Source: Vigna angularis (Eukaryota; Streptophyta; Magnoliopsida; Fabales; Fabaceae). From it: a stretch of 64,000 bases of DNA. The position numbers and the translations under genes were made by a program. Of the stretch, positions 1 to 9,714 are shown one piece after another. The DNA is taken from assembly GCF_016808095.1 (NCBI RefSeq), contig NC_068971.1, forward strand, positions 2,542,001 to 2,606,000, in the 5' to 3' direction. The notes below the pieces were generated by a model. The model was given only the letters and a program-made list of their open reading frames with translations, had not been told where the DNA came from and made no database searches. The first letter of the stretch is position 1. Each line of letters opens with the position of its first letter.

Positions 1-693
1 TAATCGATTATCTCATCCTCAAAATTTGGATTTTGGCAATTTGGCTCGCAAATAATCGATTATTTAAAGTAATAATCGATTATCTTAAGTCACAACGTAA
101 AAAAAAAAAAAATTAAATTTTTTTTAAGGAATCTGTCTTTGATTTTTAAAGGGAATATTACTTTTAGGGGAGTAATTTTTAATGAATTAAAAGGATCCAA
201 ATTCTTTTTAAGTTAACAAATTTAGGGGGAGCATAAAGATTAGATGTTTTTCTGATTATGATAAAAAATTGGGAAATCTATTTTTGATTGACATATTATG
301 GGATAACTGGTACCTATAGGGGAAGATATATGAGTTTGTTAGATATATTGTTTTTATCTCTATTATGGATTAATTAATATTGTTTGTACTTCTTAATTAG
401 AGTTGAATTTCTGTTGTTCTTATATTCCATGAGGTATTCTGTTCTTTCATGTTGTGAAATTTCAATTTTATTTCTGTTTCGAAATGCATCAATTCTTTTG
501 TTGAGGGGGAGAAAAATTTGAAGGGGAGTTTTTCCACTTTTTTACTTTTTGCTTATGATCAAAAAGGGGGAGAAAACTTCTAATTTAAGTAGTGCAGTTA
601 TTACTAACATGTTTGTAAGTATGGAATCTGTGCAGGAAATTAGAAATGCTTTTAACAAATTGAATTTTTGATCATCATCAAAAAGGGGGAGAT
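1..693 (+). repeat. 3' internal (non-coding) region of the upstream element copy
   Basis: Near-identical to about 3110-3803. It contains at least three copies of the palindrome ATAATCGATTAT (1-11 partial, 52-63, 72-83). It also has a series of G-rich purine tracts (about 223-231, 503-512, 521-527, 563-576), the last at 681-692 just before the LTR. No plausible coding region was found; the short open frames here are chance. Confidence 0.85.
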
Positions 694-857
694 TGTTACC
701 AATAAGGAGTATTGGTAAATCTTGAAGAAATGTGTTTTGATGATGCTGCAAGAAGTTTTAGTTGAAGAAGATATTAGAATTAGTTAAAAGCAATTTGTAG
801 AAATTAAATGTAGTAGGAAATTCTCGTAAACTTTGTAAACTTGCATTTTTAACTGTA

Positions 858-1001
858 ATAATCGATTATGGAATGGCAATAATCGATTATCACAGAGTCA
901 TACAGGAATAATCGATTATCACATCATATAATCGATTATCACATTTTGAAAACCCTGTAACGGACTTGAATAATCGATTATCACTTTTGATAATCGATTA
1001 T
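858..1001. promoter_or_regulatory. Six-copy palindrome cluster in U3
   Basis: Six perfect 12-bp palindromes ATAATCGATTAT fall within 144 bp, ending about 55 bp upstream of the LTR TATA box. The spacing is irregular (8-30 bp between copies), so this is a cluster of discrete sites rather than a tandem array. Repeated palindromes upstream of the LTR TATA box are described for Sireviruses in other plants. A transcription-factor or silencing role is inference. Confidence 0.6.
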
Positions 1002-1055
1002 CAGTGGCAGTTGGGAGATGTTTTTTCAGTTTTTGACCCTGCACGAAACTAGGCT

Positions 1056-1063
1056 TATAAATA
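1056..1063 (+). promoter_or_regulatory. TATA box of the first LTR
   Basis: TATAAATA within the LTR downstream of the palindrome cluster. The same box occurs at 4166-4173 in the second LTR. It is the expected RNA polymerase II promoter of the element. Confidence 0.75.
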
Positions 1064-1603
1064 GAGGTCTTCACAACTCTTAGAAAGTAACTTTTCAATT
1101 GAGAGTATTAGAGCTTTGTGCCTAAGGGAAGCTCTCTGTGAGTGAAAAGGATCTATGCCATTTTGAGAATACAGTTTGCCTGAGGAAGTTCTCAAAGTGA
1201 TAGAGTGCTCTTGCCTGGTCTTGTGAATAGGAGAAGCTCGCGTTTTGTGCGTCAAAGGTCGGAGCAGTTCTTTTCAAGTTGGCTGAGCAGGTTCTTCCGT
1301 TCGTTTGTCGAAGGAAGGTGTTTTCTATTCTTTGCTTATTTTGATTATCTGATTGTAATCTTGAAACCATATTTTAGTGAAAAAGGTTAATCACTATTTT
1401 TAGTGATTAACGACTGGACGTAGAATCTTTTGATTCGAACCAGGATAAAAATTCTGTGTTGATTTTCTTGATCCCTAAACTCTTAGCACATCAACTGTTC
1501 GATAAATTTTTTTTTAACTTGTTTTGTGACCGTAACACGCTTTCCGCTATCTATATTTTATTCCGCTGCGCGACTCTATAACGGTACCAATTGTTCCAAC
1601 AAT

Positions 1604-1615
1604 TGGTATCAGAGC
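1604..1615 (+). other. Primer binding site (initiator-Met tRNA)
   Basis: TGGTATCAGAGC lies two bases after the end of the LTR. This is the classical plant Ty1/copia primer site complementary to the 3' end of initiator methionine tRNA. Confidence 0.92.
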
Positions 1616-1646
1616 TTGCTTTGATAGTTTTTCAAATTTTTCGAAA

Positions 1647-2882
1647 ATGGGCGGTCATGACCAAGTTTATGCTGAGGGTGCTTCTATTGATAGACCTCCT
1701 TTGTTTACGGGGGGAAATTATGCGTTTTGGAAAATAAGAATGCAAATATTTTTGGAGTCTATTGACAGGGGTATTTGGGAAGTTGTTATGAATGGACCAA
1801 TTGTTCCCTCTATTTTAGTAAATGATATGCAGGTAGAAAAACCATTTTTACAGTGGACTATGGATGAAAATAAAATGGCACAATATGATGTTAGGGCTAG
1901 GAACATAATTTTATCTGCACTAACCCTTGATGATTTTTTCAAAGTTTCTGTTTATGAAAGTGCTCAGGAAATGTGGGAATTTTTAAGAGTTACTCATGAT
2001 AAAGTCACAGATGTTGTTAAGTTGACGTTGTCTGATTCAAGCTCCTCAAATTCAAACAATTCAAATAAGCAAGAAAATCTATGCTTAATGGCCAGCAATG
2101 AATCATCTAAAAGCCAACTCTTGAAGAAAAAGAAGGACAATCAAGGCTCCTCATCAAGCTTTAAATGTTATGGATGTGGTGAAAGAGGCCATATAAAAGC
2201 CGTTTGTCCATTTATCAAGAAATTTCACAAAAAGAAGAAGGTCCACATTGCTTGGGTTGATAATGACTCAAGTAGTTCAAGTGATTATGATGAAGAAGCA
2301 AACTTTTGTTTGATGGTAAATACTGATGATACTGCAAGCCAAGTAAGTTGTTCTAATTCTGAATCTAGTGAATTTGATTTGCAAAAAGCTTTTCTTGAAT
2401 TGCTTGATGAATCTGAAAAATTGAATGCTGCTCATAAAAATTTGAAAAAGGAATTTAAAGAATTGCGAATTAAATATGAGAAGGCATTAGATGAGGAAGT
2501 AAGTTTGAGAAATAAAATTTGCAACTTGGAAATGAAAGAGTCTTCAAATGTTGAACATCCTGTTGAATGTCTTTCATGTAAGAGTCATATGCTTGATATT
2601 GATATTCTTGAAAATCTTCTTGAAGTTGCAACTGGAAATAATAATGTTGAAATGCCTATAACTGTTAGAAAGGTTTATAAAAACAAAAGTGCTTTTAAAA
2701 GTAAGAACCAAATTAAAAGAACCCGTAGGGTATGGGTTGAAAAAGGAACTGTGTCTTATAGAAATCCAAATGTTGTCACATGCTTTTATTGTATGAAAAA
2801 GGGGCACACTTCTAACAAATGTAGAATTAAACATTTTGATGTTCCAAATGGAAAATATGCTTGGATTCCTGTTATAAAGTAA
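1647..2882 (+). CDS. gag: Gag polyprotein, non-autonomous Sirevirus-like element
   Basis: An intact 411-residue frame starts 31 bp after the primer site. Residues about 15-130 match the plant copia gag N-terminus (FTGGNYAFWKIRMQ, then a UBN2-like stretch). That domain appears shortened, passing from RVTHDKVTDVVKL directly into a Ser/Asn-rich linker, which suggests an internal in-frame deletion. Two CCHC zinc knuckles are visible, CYGCGERGHIKAVC and near the C-terminus CFYCMKKGHTSNKC, both with the full C-x2-C-x4-H-x4-C pattern. Between them is an acidic Ser/Asp segment and a Lys/Glu/Leu-rich, probably coiled-coil region. The protein would assemble particles and bind RNA. No pol frame follows: a stop is reached and the sequence turns non-coding. 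The open frame suggests recent activity or selection for trans-packaging, but that is inference. Confidence 0.9.
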   Translation: MGGHDQVYAEGASIDRPPLFTGGNYAFWKIRMQIFLESIDRGIWEVVMNGPIVPSILVNDMQVEKPFLQWTMDENKMAQYDVRARNIILSALTLDDFFKVSVYESAQEMWEFLRVTHDKVTDVVKLTLSDSSSSNSNNSNKQENLCLMASNESSKSQLLKKKKDNQGSSSSFKCYGCGERGHIKAVCPFIKKFHKKKKVHIAWVDNDSSSSSDYDEEANFCLMVNTDDTASQVSCSNSESSEFDLQKAFLELLDESEKLNAAHKNLKKEFKELRIKYEKALDEEVSLRNKICNLEMKESSNVEHPVECLSCKSHMLDIDILENLLEVATGNNNVEMPITVRKVYKNKSAFKSKNQIKRTRRVWVEKGTVSYRNPNVVTCFYCMKKGHTSNKCRIKHFDVPNGKYAWIPVIK

Positions 2883-3803
2883 ATTGTCTCTAACCTCAAA
2901 GGACCCAAATGAGATTATGGGGACCAAAACTCTATTGTTTTGTTTTGCAAGTTAATTTTTCAAAAAGAAAAAAAAAGACCCTATGGTATCCTGGTATTTT
3001 TTAAGAGCTTTGAAATAATTTATGAATGTTAGATGTGTCTTAGGTTGAAAATTTGGCCCAAATTTGTGTTTTTCGAAAATTAACGTAAATAATCGATTAC
3101 CAAGGGTAATAATCGATTATCTCATCCTCAAAATTTGGATTTTGGCAATTTGGCTCGCAAATAATCGATTATTTAAAGTAATAATCGATTATCTTAAGTC
3201 ACAACGTAAAAAAAAAAAAAATTAAATTTTTTTTTAAGGAATCTGTCTTTGATTTTTAAAGGGAATATTACTTTTAGGGGAGTAATTTTTAATGAATTAA
3301 AAGGATCCAAATTCTTTTTAAGTTAACAAATTTAGGGGGAGCATAAAGATTAGATGTTTTTCTGATTATGATAAAAAATTGGGAAATCTATTTTTGATTG
3401 ACATATTATGGGATAACTGGTACCTATAGGGGAAGATATATGAGTTTGTTAGATATATTGTTTTTATCTCTATTATGGATTAATTAATATTGTTTGTACT
3501 TCTTAATTAGAGTTGAATTTCTGTTGTTCTTATATTCCATGAGGTATTCTGTTCTTTCATGTTATGAAATTTCAATTTTATTTCTGTTTCGAAATGCATC
3601 AATTCTTTTGTTGAGGGGGAGAAAAATTTGAAGGGGAGTTTTTCCACTTTTTTACTTTTTGCTTATGATCAAAAAGGGGGAGAAAACTTCTAATTTAAGT
3701 AGTGCAGTTATTACTAACATGTTTGTAAGTATGGAATCTGTGCAGGAAATTAGAAATGCTTTTAACAAATTGAATTTTTGATCATCATCAAAAAGGGGGA
3801 GAT
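2883..3803 (+). repeat. Non-coding 3' internal region of the element
   Basis: Lies between the gag stop and the second LTR. It carries ATAATCGATTAT-type palindromes near 3090-3200 and repeated purine tracts of the form AAGGGGGAGA. No protease, integrase, reverse transcriptase or RNase H motifs are readable in any frame. Multiple polypurine tracts before the 3' LTR are characteristic of Sireviruses. Confidence 0.82.
3790..3802 (+). other. Polypurine tract next to the second LTR
   Basis: AAAAAGGGGGAGA followed by one T and then the LTR start TGTTACC. It is the expected primer for plus-strand synthesis. Similar tracts occur upstream at about 3613-3637 and 3673-3686. Confidence 0.85.
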
Positions 3804-4710
3804 TGTTACCAATAAGGAGTATTGGTAAATCTTGAAGAAATGTGTTTTGATGATGCTGCAAGAAGTTTTAGTTGAAGAAGATATTAGAATTAGTTAAAAG
3901 CAATTTGTAGAAATTAAATGTAGTAGGAAATTCTCGTAAACTTTGTAAACTTGCATTTTTAACTGTAATAATCGATTATGGAATGGCAATAATCGATTAT
4001 CACAGAGTCATACAGGAATAATCGATTATCACATCATATAATCGATTATCACATTTTGAAAACCCTGTAACGGACTTGAATAATCGATTATCACTTTTGA
4101 TAATCGATTATCAGTGGCAGTTGGGAGATGTTTTTTTAGTTTTTGACCCTGCACGAAACTAGGCTTATAAATAGAGGTCTTCACAACTCTTAGAAAGTAA
4201 CTTTTCAATTGAGAGTATTAGAGCTTTGTGCCTAAGGGAAGCTCTCTGTGAGTGAAAAGGATCTATGCCATTTTGAGAATACAGTTTGTCTGAGGAAGTT
4301 CTCAAAGTGATAGAGTGCTCTTGCCTGGTCTTGTGAATAGGAGAAGCTCGCGTTTTGTGCGTCAAAGGTCGGAGCAGTTCTTTTCAAGTTGGCTGAGTAG
4401 GTTCTTCCGTTCGTTTGTCGAAGGAAGGTGTTTTCTATTCTTTGCTTATTTTGATTATCTGATTGTAATCTTGAAACCATATTTTAGTGAAAAAGGTTAA
4501 TCACTATTTTTAGTGATTAACGACTGGACGTAGAATCTTTTGATTCGAACCAGGATAAAAATTCTGTGTTGATTTTCTTGATCCCTAAACTCTTAGCACA
4601 TCAACTGTTCGATAAATTTTTTTTAACTTGTTTTGTGACCGTAACACGCTTTCCGCTATCTATATTTTATTCCGCTGCGCAACTCTATAACGGTACCAAT
4701 TGTTCCAACA
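3804..4710 (+). repeat. LTR (second copy) of the gag-only element
   Basis: 907 bp with the same termini as 694-1601. By eye I count four substitutions, all transitions, and one single-base length change in a T run relative to the first LTR. TATA box at 4166-4173. The flank after CA is GGACA. Near-identity implies a recent insertion or recent homogenisation within the tandem array. Confidence 0.93.
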
Positions 4711-6317
4711 GGACAAGCTTCAAGGGTTGCAGAACGTGATATTGAACAAGGAATATAGTTGTCTGATATGGTTGAGGTCAGATTGGACTATTATTTGACA
4801 TTTAAGCATGGATATGTAATTAGAGGCACTAAGGTGTATGATTGATCAATGAGCATGAGAGGTGAAGGGCATATGTCTGCTTGTTGTACCTAGTAAATCC
4901 TAATTTGGATCATTTATGGTGTGATACGAGTTAGGGCTCACTTTGGCCTTGTGCGTGAAAAGGAAGTGGTGTTCGAGTGTTGAACCTTCTTTGTATGGGA
5001 GGAATGATGTTTTGTCTAGTCTCCGACTCGTTGCTGAGTATAGGGCCCAAACGTGTCGACATTTTAAATCTATAAGTTTCAGTGGTTTTCTCGTTGAGCG
5101 AGCAAATTTGGTCACTATATGAGTGTGCTATCAGTCACTTATAGCTGAGCAAACATATCTAGTGACTAAGCGAGTGGGCTTTCGCTGAGTAAGTAGATAT
5201 GGTGGTTGGGTGAAAATATCAAAATTTGACTAGATTTCCATATATCTCATACGATGTTTTTAACGTGTGTGATTATGTGAATGTTAAATCAATGGTTGAT
5301 TTATAATATGATTTGCGAATGATTGGTACTAATTCAAGGAAGATTGATGGTGGTTAAAGTAGTGTATGTATTAATGTAGGGACTCTGTATTGGGAATTAT
5401 TATATTACTTTTAATAATCATCCAACCTGAAGTAGAGAATGATGCAGTATGTTATGAGGAGCAGCAGAAGGTCCTTAGTCTAGTGATTGTTTTTTGACTA
5501 TAGATGTTTAACGAATTAACCTAAGAGTATGATATCTTAGGTGTGCGAGTTGTTTCACCATACATATTTGTTAAACCCTTAGAGTCTGATATCAATATAT
5601 ATATATATTTGGATGGTCAAGTCTAAAGTCAATATTTGTATGCTTAAGACTTGTTTGATTTACTCATGTTTAACTATTATTTTTTATAAATAAATTGTAT
5701 GTATATTTTTTTATAAAATTAGCTTGCCTTTTATATGTGTTTGTGTTTTGTTTGTTTTCTTATTTACTATGATCACCTTAAGTATATAAAGAGATGAAAA
5801 TTTATCTATAAAATAGATATTAAGTTATTGTGATAGAGGTAAGACTTAAAACAAGATGTTTTAGCTTTTTTATATATTTACTTTTTTTTTTTACAAACTA
5901 TTACATTACACTTTAGTTTCAAGTGTAATGGCACTTCACTACTACAGTGTCTTCTGTATAATTTTGATATTAGTCTTATATTTAGATAATTATAATAACT
6001 TTTTATATATTTTTTTAAATAACAATTATATTTTATTATATTTTCTTTAATATATATATATATATATTTTAAATTAACAGTTCTATTTTCTTCTATTTTA
6101 TTTAATATATAATAGTGTTAAAATTATTAAAAAATGAATGTTAAACTGACTGAAATATGTATTGGTTTAACCTGAATTTTGTTTTCTTTTAACTAGTAAT
6201 CTTCGCCTCTTTTGTTCTGTTTGAGAACATTTATTTTACAGTTCATCGAATAAAGATATTAAAGATGAATTCCCAAAACATTCATTCCAAGAAGAATGAG
6301 TTTTACTCATTATGTTA
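4711..6317. other. Intergenic, no gene recognised
   Basis: 4711 to about 5230 is moderately GC-containing and has repeated 'ctgagcgagc/gctgagtaag' wording that looks like old LTR-type repeat debris, but I could not define ends. From about 5580 the sequence becomes strongly AT-rich with short TA runs (5596-5608, 6054-6066). No convincing coding region on either strand. Confidence 0.5.
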
Positions 6318-6326
6318 TAATTAAAA

Positions 6327-6889
6327 GGTTTAATCCTTTTTTACATCCCTATTTATGTACGAATGTCTCAATTGGGTCCTCGTTTTTTAAAGTGTATCAA
6401 AATGGTCCTTAATTTTGAAAATTGATATCAATTGAGTCCTTTCCGTTAAGTTGGCTGGACGGCGTTAAAAAAATTGATGAGTGGATGCTGAGATGACGAA
6501 CGAACGCTCGTCCACCAGCGAACGAACGCTCGTCCACCAGCGAACGAACGCTCGTCCACCAGAGAACGAACGCTCGTCGACCTCTTACTGCTGGACGACC
6601 GTTCGTTCCACACTGGACGACCGTTCGTTCGGTGGTCGACGAGCGTTCGTTCGCTAATGGACGAGCGTTCGTTCGCTGGTGGACGAGCGTTCGTTCGTTG
6701 GTGGACGAGCGTTCGTTCGTCATCTCAGCATCTACTCATCAATTTTTTTAACGCCGTCCAGCCAACTTAACAAAAAGGACTCAATTGATATCAATTTTCA
6801 AAATTAGGGACCATTTTGATACACTTTAAAAAATGAGGACCCAATTGAGACATTTGTACATAAATAAGGATGTCGAAAAGGATTAAACC
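6327..6889. mobile_element. Mutator-type foldback element (non-autonomous)
   Basis: A 563-bp near-palindrome. The left end GGTTTAATCC pairs with the right end GGATTAAACC, and the arms stay complementary for roughly 270 bp to a centre near 6600. It is flanked by a perfect 9-bp direct duplication TAATTAAAA (6318-6326 and 6890-6898). Long terminal inverted repeats plus a 9-bp target duplication are diagnostic of the Mutator superfamily. The inner arms hold tandem GAACGAACGCTCGTCCACCA units. No transposase is encoded; the frame at 6409-6723 just translates the inner repeat. Confidence 0.88.
6490..6722. repeat. Tandem GAACGAACGCTCGTCC repeats within the foldback arms
   Basis: About 22-bp units containing GAACGAACGCTCGTCC are repeated in the left arm, with their reverse complement in the right arm. 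They give the only strongly GC-rich stretch for several kilobases on the upstream side. Similar GACGAGCGTCC wording appears in the unrelated LTR element downstream. Confidence 0.75.
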
Positions 6890-6898
6890 TAATTAAAA

Positions 6899-7522
6899 AG
6901 AAAGAACAAGAAAAAAATGTATAATAAACACAATTGTCTTGTTAGAAACAAAAATAAATTTGTCGTTTGAAAAAAAAATAAAAATAAAATATAAGTCAAG
7001 TGTCATCATAAGATTTATTTTTGTAATTTAACAGTCCATTTTTTTAGAATTAGACGTCACATTATTGCTAAAATGGAAGAGGATTTGTTCTCCTTATACA
7101 CTCTGTGCTAAAAAATCTATTAATAAGACTATGTTAACTCTGTAACAAAGATGCTTGTTATTAAAGTCTAAGAATTGAAAAATAGTCACTAAAGTTATAT
7201 TTGAAATTAAAATTTATTTTATTTTAAATTTTAATATATTTTGATTTCTAAATTTATTTATATATATATATAATAAATCAAAATAATATTGGTATTAATA
7301 TCATTTAAGTTAAAACAACAGAAAGTAATAATAGATATATAATAAACTTAAATCTATAATGTTTAGATACTCAATCTAAAACACTTTAATTTGTGTTTGA
7401 TTTTTTTTATACTGTTGTAATCTTTGACTTTTTATACTTTTGCAATATAATATTGTAAGGTTTGAGATAAATTCTTATTCTAAAAAGTGAATATACTCGA
7501 ATTCAAATGATATATGAAAATA
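6899..7522. other. AT-rich spacer
   Basis: Low-complexity AT-rich sequence with a short TA run near 7259-7271 between two transposons. I see no gene, RNA gene or recognisable repeat here. Confidence 0.55.
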
Positions 7523-7603
7523 GTTTATGTACCAGGGAGTGCAGGACGCCGTACGGAAGGACGCCCACATAGACGGTGCCATGAGTAGAACAATCCGCCT
7601 AAT

Positions 7604-8010
7604 GTGAAACGTCCGCCCAAAGTGGAACGTCCGCCCGAAGTGGAACGTCCGCCCAATGTGGAACGTCCGCCCGAAGTGGAACGTCCGCCCAATGTGGAAC
7701 GTTCACCCGAAGTGGAACGTCCGCCCAATGTGGAACGTCCGTCCGAAGTGGAACGTCTGCCCAATGTGGACGTTCGCCCAAAGTGGAACGTCCGCCCAAT
7801 GTGGAACGTCCGTCCGAAGTGGAACGTCCGCCCAATGTGGACATTCGCCCAAAGTGGAACGTCCGCCCAATGTGGAACGTCCGTCCGAAGTGGAACGTCC
7901 GCCCAATGTGGACGTTCGCCCAAAGTGGAACGCCCACCCGAAGTGGAACGTCCGCCCAATGTGGACGTTCGCCCAAAGTGGAACGCCCGCCCAATGTGGA
8001 ACGTCCGCCC
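7604..8010. repeat. 18-bp tandem array AACGTCCGCCCGAAGTGG in U3
   Basis: Roughly 22 units alternating 'cgaa' and 'aatg' versions, each built around GTCCGCCC. Because the period is a multiple of three, several frames on both strands stay open through it and give repetitive peptides. These are artefacts of the repeat, not genes. A much shorter version occurs in the 3' LTR at about 10476-10590. Confidence 0.9.
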
Positions 8011-8261
8011 TCAAGAACCGGACATCCGTCCAAGGACGTACGCCCAAGGTGTCTAGCGAGCGCCCACCCAAGATTGGACGTCCGCCCACCAGTTAGGACC
8101 GAGCGTCCAATCATCCACAGACTGAACGCTTTCCCAAACGATCCGCACTCGGTTGATAGCATTGTTAAGAGCTAAATGGCACATTAAAGTCCTTAATGAA
8201 GATTAAGGTATTATTGGGCCGTTTCCAGGCCCCCAAAAGGTAAAAGCCCATTACGATTCAC

Positions 8262-8270
8262 TATAAATAA
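8262..8270 (+). promoter_or_regulatory. TATA box of the 5' LTR
   Basis: TATAAATAA, repeated at 10839-10847 in the 3' LTR and on the minus strand at 12338-12346 in the solo LTR. Conservation in all three LTRs supports its role as element promoter. Confidence 0.75.
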
Positions 8271-8732
8271 AGGTCTCAGGTATGAACTCTAGACTAACTT
8301 GAATAACGATGCATACACGCATCACAATCGCTCTGTCATATTACTGACTTGAGCGTCGGAGTGCCTTTAGCAGGTACCTAGCCCCTCCCAAGCTTGGAGC
8401 AAGGAGCAGCGTCTGGAACAGGAGGACGTCCGCCCGGCCTGGAGTGAGGAACAACGTTCGTCCATCACGGCACCGTCCGCCCGGTCTGCATCAGCGGGAG
8501 AGAAGTGTCCGCCCGTTCCCAACGTTCGTGATCGCTCATCTGCCCGGCTCCAGCGTTCGCCATCAGTCGACCGTCCGCCCATCCTTGTGCCGCCTGCCAG
8601 AGCCGCTTCCTTCGGTTCGTGGGATTCAGCAGGACGTCCGCTCGGTCCGCGCATCTTCGTCGTCCGCCTGTCCGTCTTCAACAGTAAGTTTGTATGTTTT
8701 AACAGGGTCCGCCCGGATTCAGTCGAAACATT

Positions 8733-8750
8733 TGACGCCCACCGTGGGGC
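8733..8750 (+). other. Primer binding site, tRNA-Lys-like
   Basis: TGACGCCCACCGTGGGGC begins two bases after the LTR end. It resembles the TGGCGCCCAACGTGGGGC primer site used by Lys-tRNA-primed elements with two mismatches (family sequence from memory). Confidence 0.65.
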
Positions 8751-8825
8751 CGTGTGACTTCAGTTACCCAAAGGTGACCGCGAGATATGAGCACAGACGA
8801 CCCCATCAACATTACTTCATCGTCC

Positions 8826-9180
8826 GTTCGGCCTCAGCATTGTCTCGTCCGTTCGGCATCAGCATGGTTTCGGCCGTTCGGCCTTCACACATTTAAGAAC
8901 GTTCGCCCTCAGCACAGTCTCGGCCGTTCGGCCTCAACCTATCTTCGGTCGTTCGGCCTCATCATGATTTAGGCCATTCGGCCTCCACATTTAAGAACGT
9001 TCGGTCTCAGCATAGTCTCGGCCGTTCGGTCTCAACTTATTCTTGGTCGTTCAGCCTCAGCGTGATCATGGCCATTCGGCCTCCACATATTTAAGAACGT
9101 TCGGCGTCAGGACAGTCTCGGACGTTCGGCTTCAACCTAGTCTCTGCCATTTGGCCATAGCATATTTTCGGCCTTGCAAG
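8826..9180. repeat. Array of CGTTCGGCCTCA-type repeats
   Basis: Diverged units of roughly 28-30 bp built on GGCCGTTCGGCCTCA followed by a variable spacer. The core GGCCGTTCGGCC is nearly self-complementary. It is the first of three internal arrays. The frames across it are not coding. Confidence 0.75.
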
Positions 9181-9254
9181 GTACGGACACATACTTTCTT
9201 TAAACTTGAAATTCGCTATGTTCCCCTCATAGTGCAGGTAATCCCCAACAATGG

Positions 9255-9695
9255 CGACGAAGCGAAGGACCGTCCCTCCCAGTAAGACCAAGCTGGTGAA
9301 AAAAAGTGTTCCAACGAGAACAACTCTCAGCTTGGCCGGGCCGGACAAGAAAGCGAAGGACCGTCCCTCCCAGTAAGACCAAGCTGGTGAAAAAGAGTGT
9401 TCCAACGAGAACAACTCTCAGCTTGGCCAGGCCGGACAAGAAAGCGAAGGAACGTCCCTCCCAGTAAGACCAAGCTGGTGAAAAAGAGTGTTCCAACGAG
9501 AACAACTCTCAGCTTGGCCGGGCCGGGCAAGAAAGCGAAGGACCGTCAAGACCAAGCTGGTGAAAAAGAGTGTTCCAACGAGAACAACTCTCAGCTTGGC
9601 CAGGCCGGACAAGAAAGCGAAGACCATCCGCCCTATCAAACCCAAGCTGGTGAAAAGGAGTGTTCCAACGAGAACAACTCTCAGCTTGGTTGGGC
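9255..9695. repeat. 91-bp tandem repeat, about five units
   Basis: The marker GCGAAG recurs at 9262, 9353, 9444 and 9535, giving an exact 91-bp spacing. A fifth unit shortened by a small deletion starts near 9617. Units are nearly identical, so the array expanded recently or is homogenised. Confidence 0.9.
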
Positions 9696-9714
9696 GACGA
9701 AGCAAAGTGTCGGT

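Larger units (their letters stand above)
694..1601 (+). repeat. LTR (first copy) of the gag-only element
   Basis: 908 bp, beginning TGTTACC and ending TTCCAACA, with the standard TG...CA termini. It is preceded by a polypurine tract and followed two bases later by an initiator-Met tRNA primer site. A TATA box (TATAAATA, 1056-1063) marks the likely U3/R region. Six copies of ATAATCGATTAT lie in U3 at 858-869, 879-890, 908-919, 928-939, 970-981 and 990-1001. Confidence 0.93.
1..4710 (+). mobile_element. Tandem array of a gag-only Sirevirus-like Ty1/copia element
   Basis: The window opens inside the 3' internal region of one copy. It continues through an LTR (694-1601), a full internal region (1602-3803) and a second LTR (3804-4710). 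Bases 1-693 match about 3110-3803 almost perfectly, so the order is internal-LTR-internal-LTR with a period near 3.11 kb. The full internal region is only about 2.2 kb and carries gag but no protease, integrase, reverse transcriptase or RNase H. The gag style, several polypurine tracts and repeated LTR palindromes resemble the Sirevirus lineage of Ty1/copia, so it is inferred to be a non-autonomous derivative dependent on a relative. The left end lies outside the window, so no target duplication can be checked. Confidence 0.88.
7528..8730 (+). repeat. 5' LTR of the repeat-filled element
   Basis: 1203 bp from TGTACCAGGG to AGTCGAAACA. U3 is dominated by an array of about 18-bp units. TATAAATAA at 8262-8270 is followed by the R/U5 part. 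From about 8000 onward it is highly similar to 10560-11307, but its first 80 or so bases do not match the start of the 3' LTR. Confidence 0.87.

Noticed and set aside
858..1001. Regularly repeated palindromes resembling a CRISPR array
   Set aside because: Repeats are only 12 bp, spacing is irregular, and the setting is a plant LTR.
6409..6723. 104-codon minus-strand frame in the foldback element
   Set aside because: Translation of the inner tandem repeat (NERSSTNERT); no transposase motifs.
7525..8175. Several overlapping long open frames on both strands (VERPPEVERPPN-type peptides)
   Set aside because: They arise because the 18-bp repeat is a multiple of three, so frames stay open without selection. 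The region is LTR U3.
8367..8896. Arg/Pro-rich open frames in the LTR, repeated near 10944-11389 and 11918-12259
   Set aside because: The same frames recur in the other LTRs and lie in R/U5. GC-rich composition lowers stop frequency; no domain is visible.
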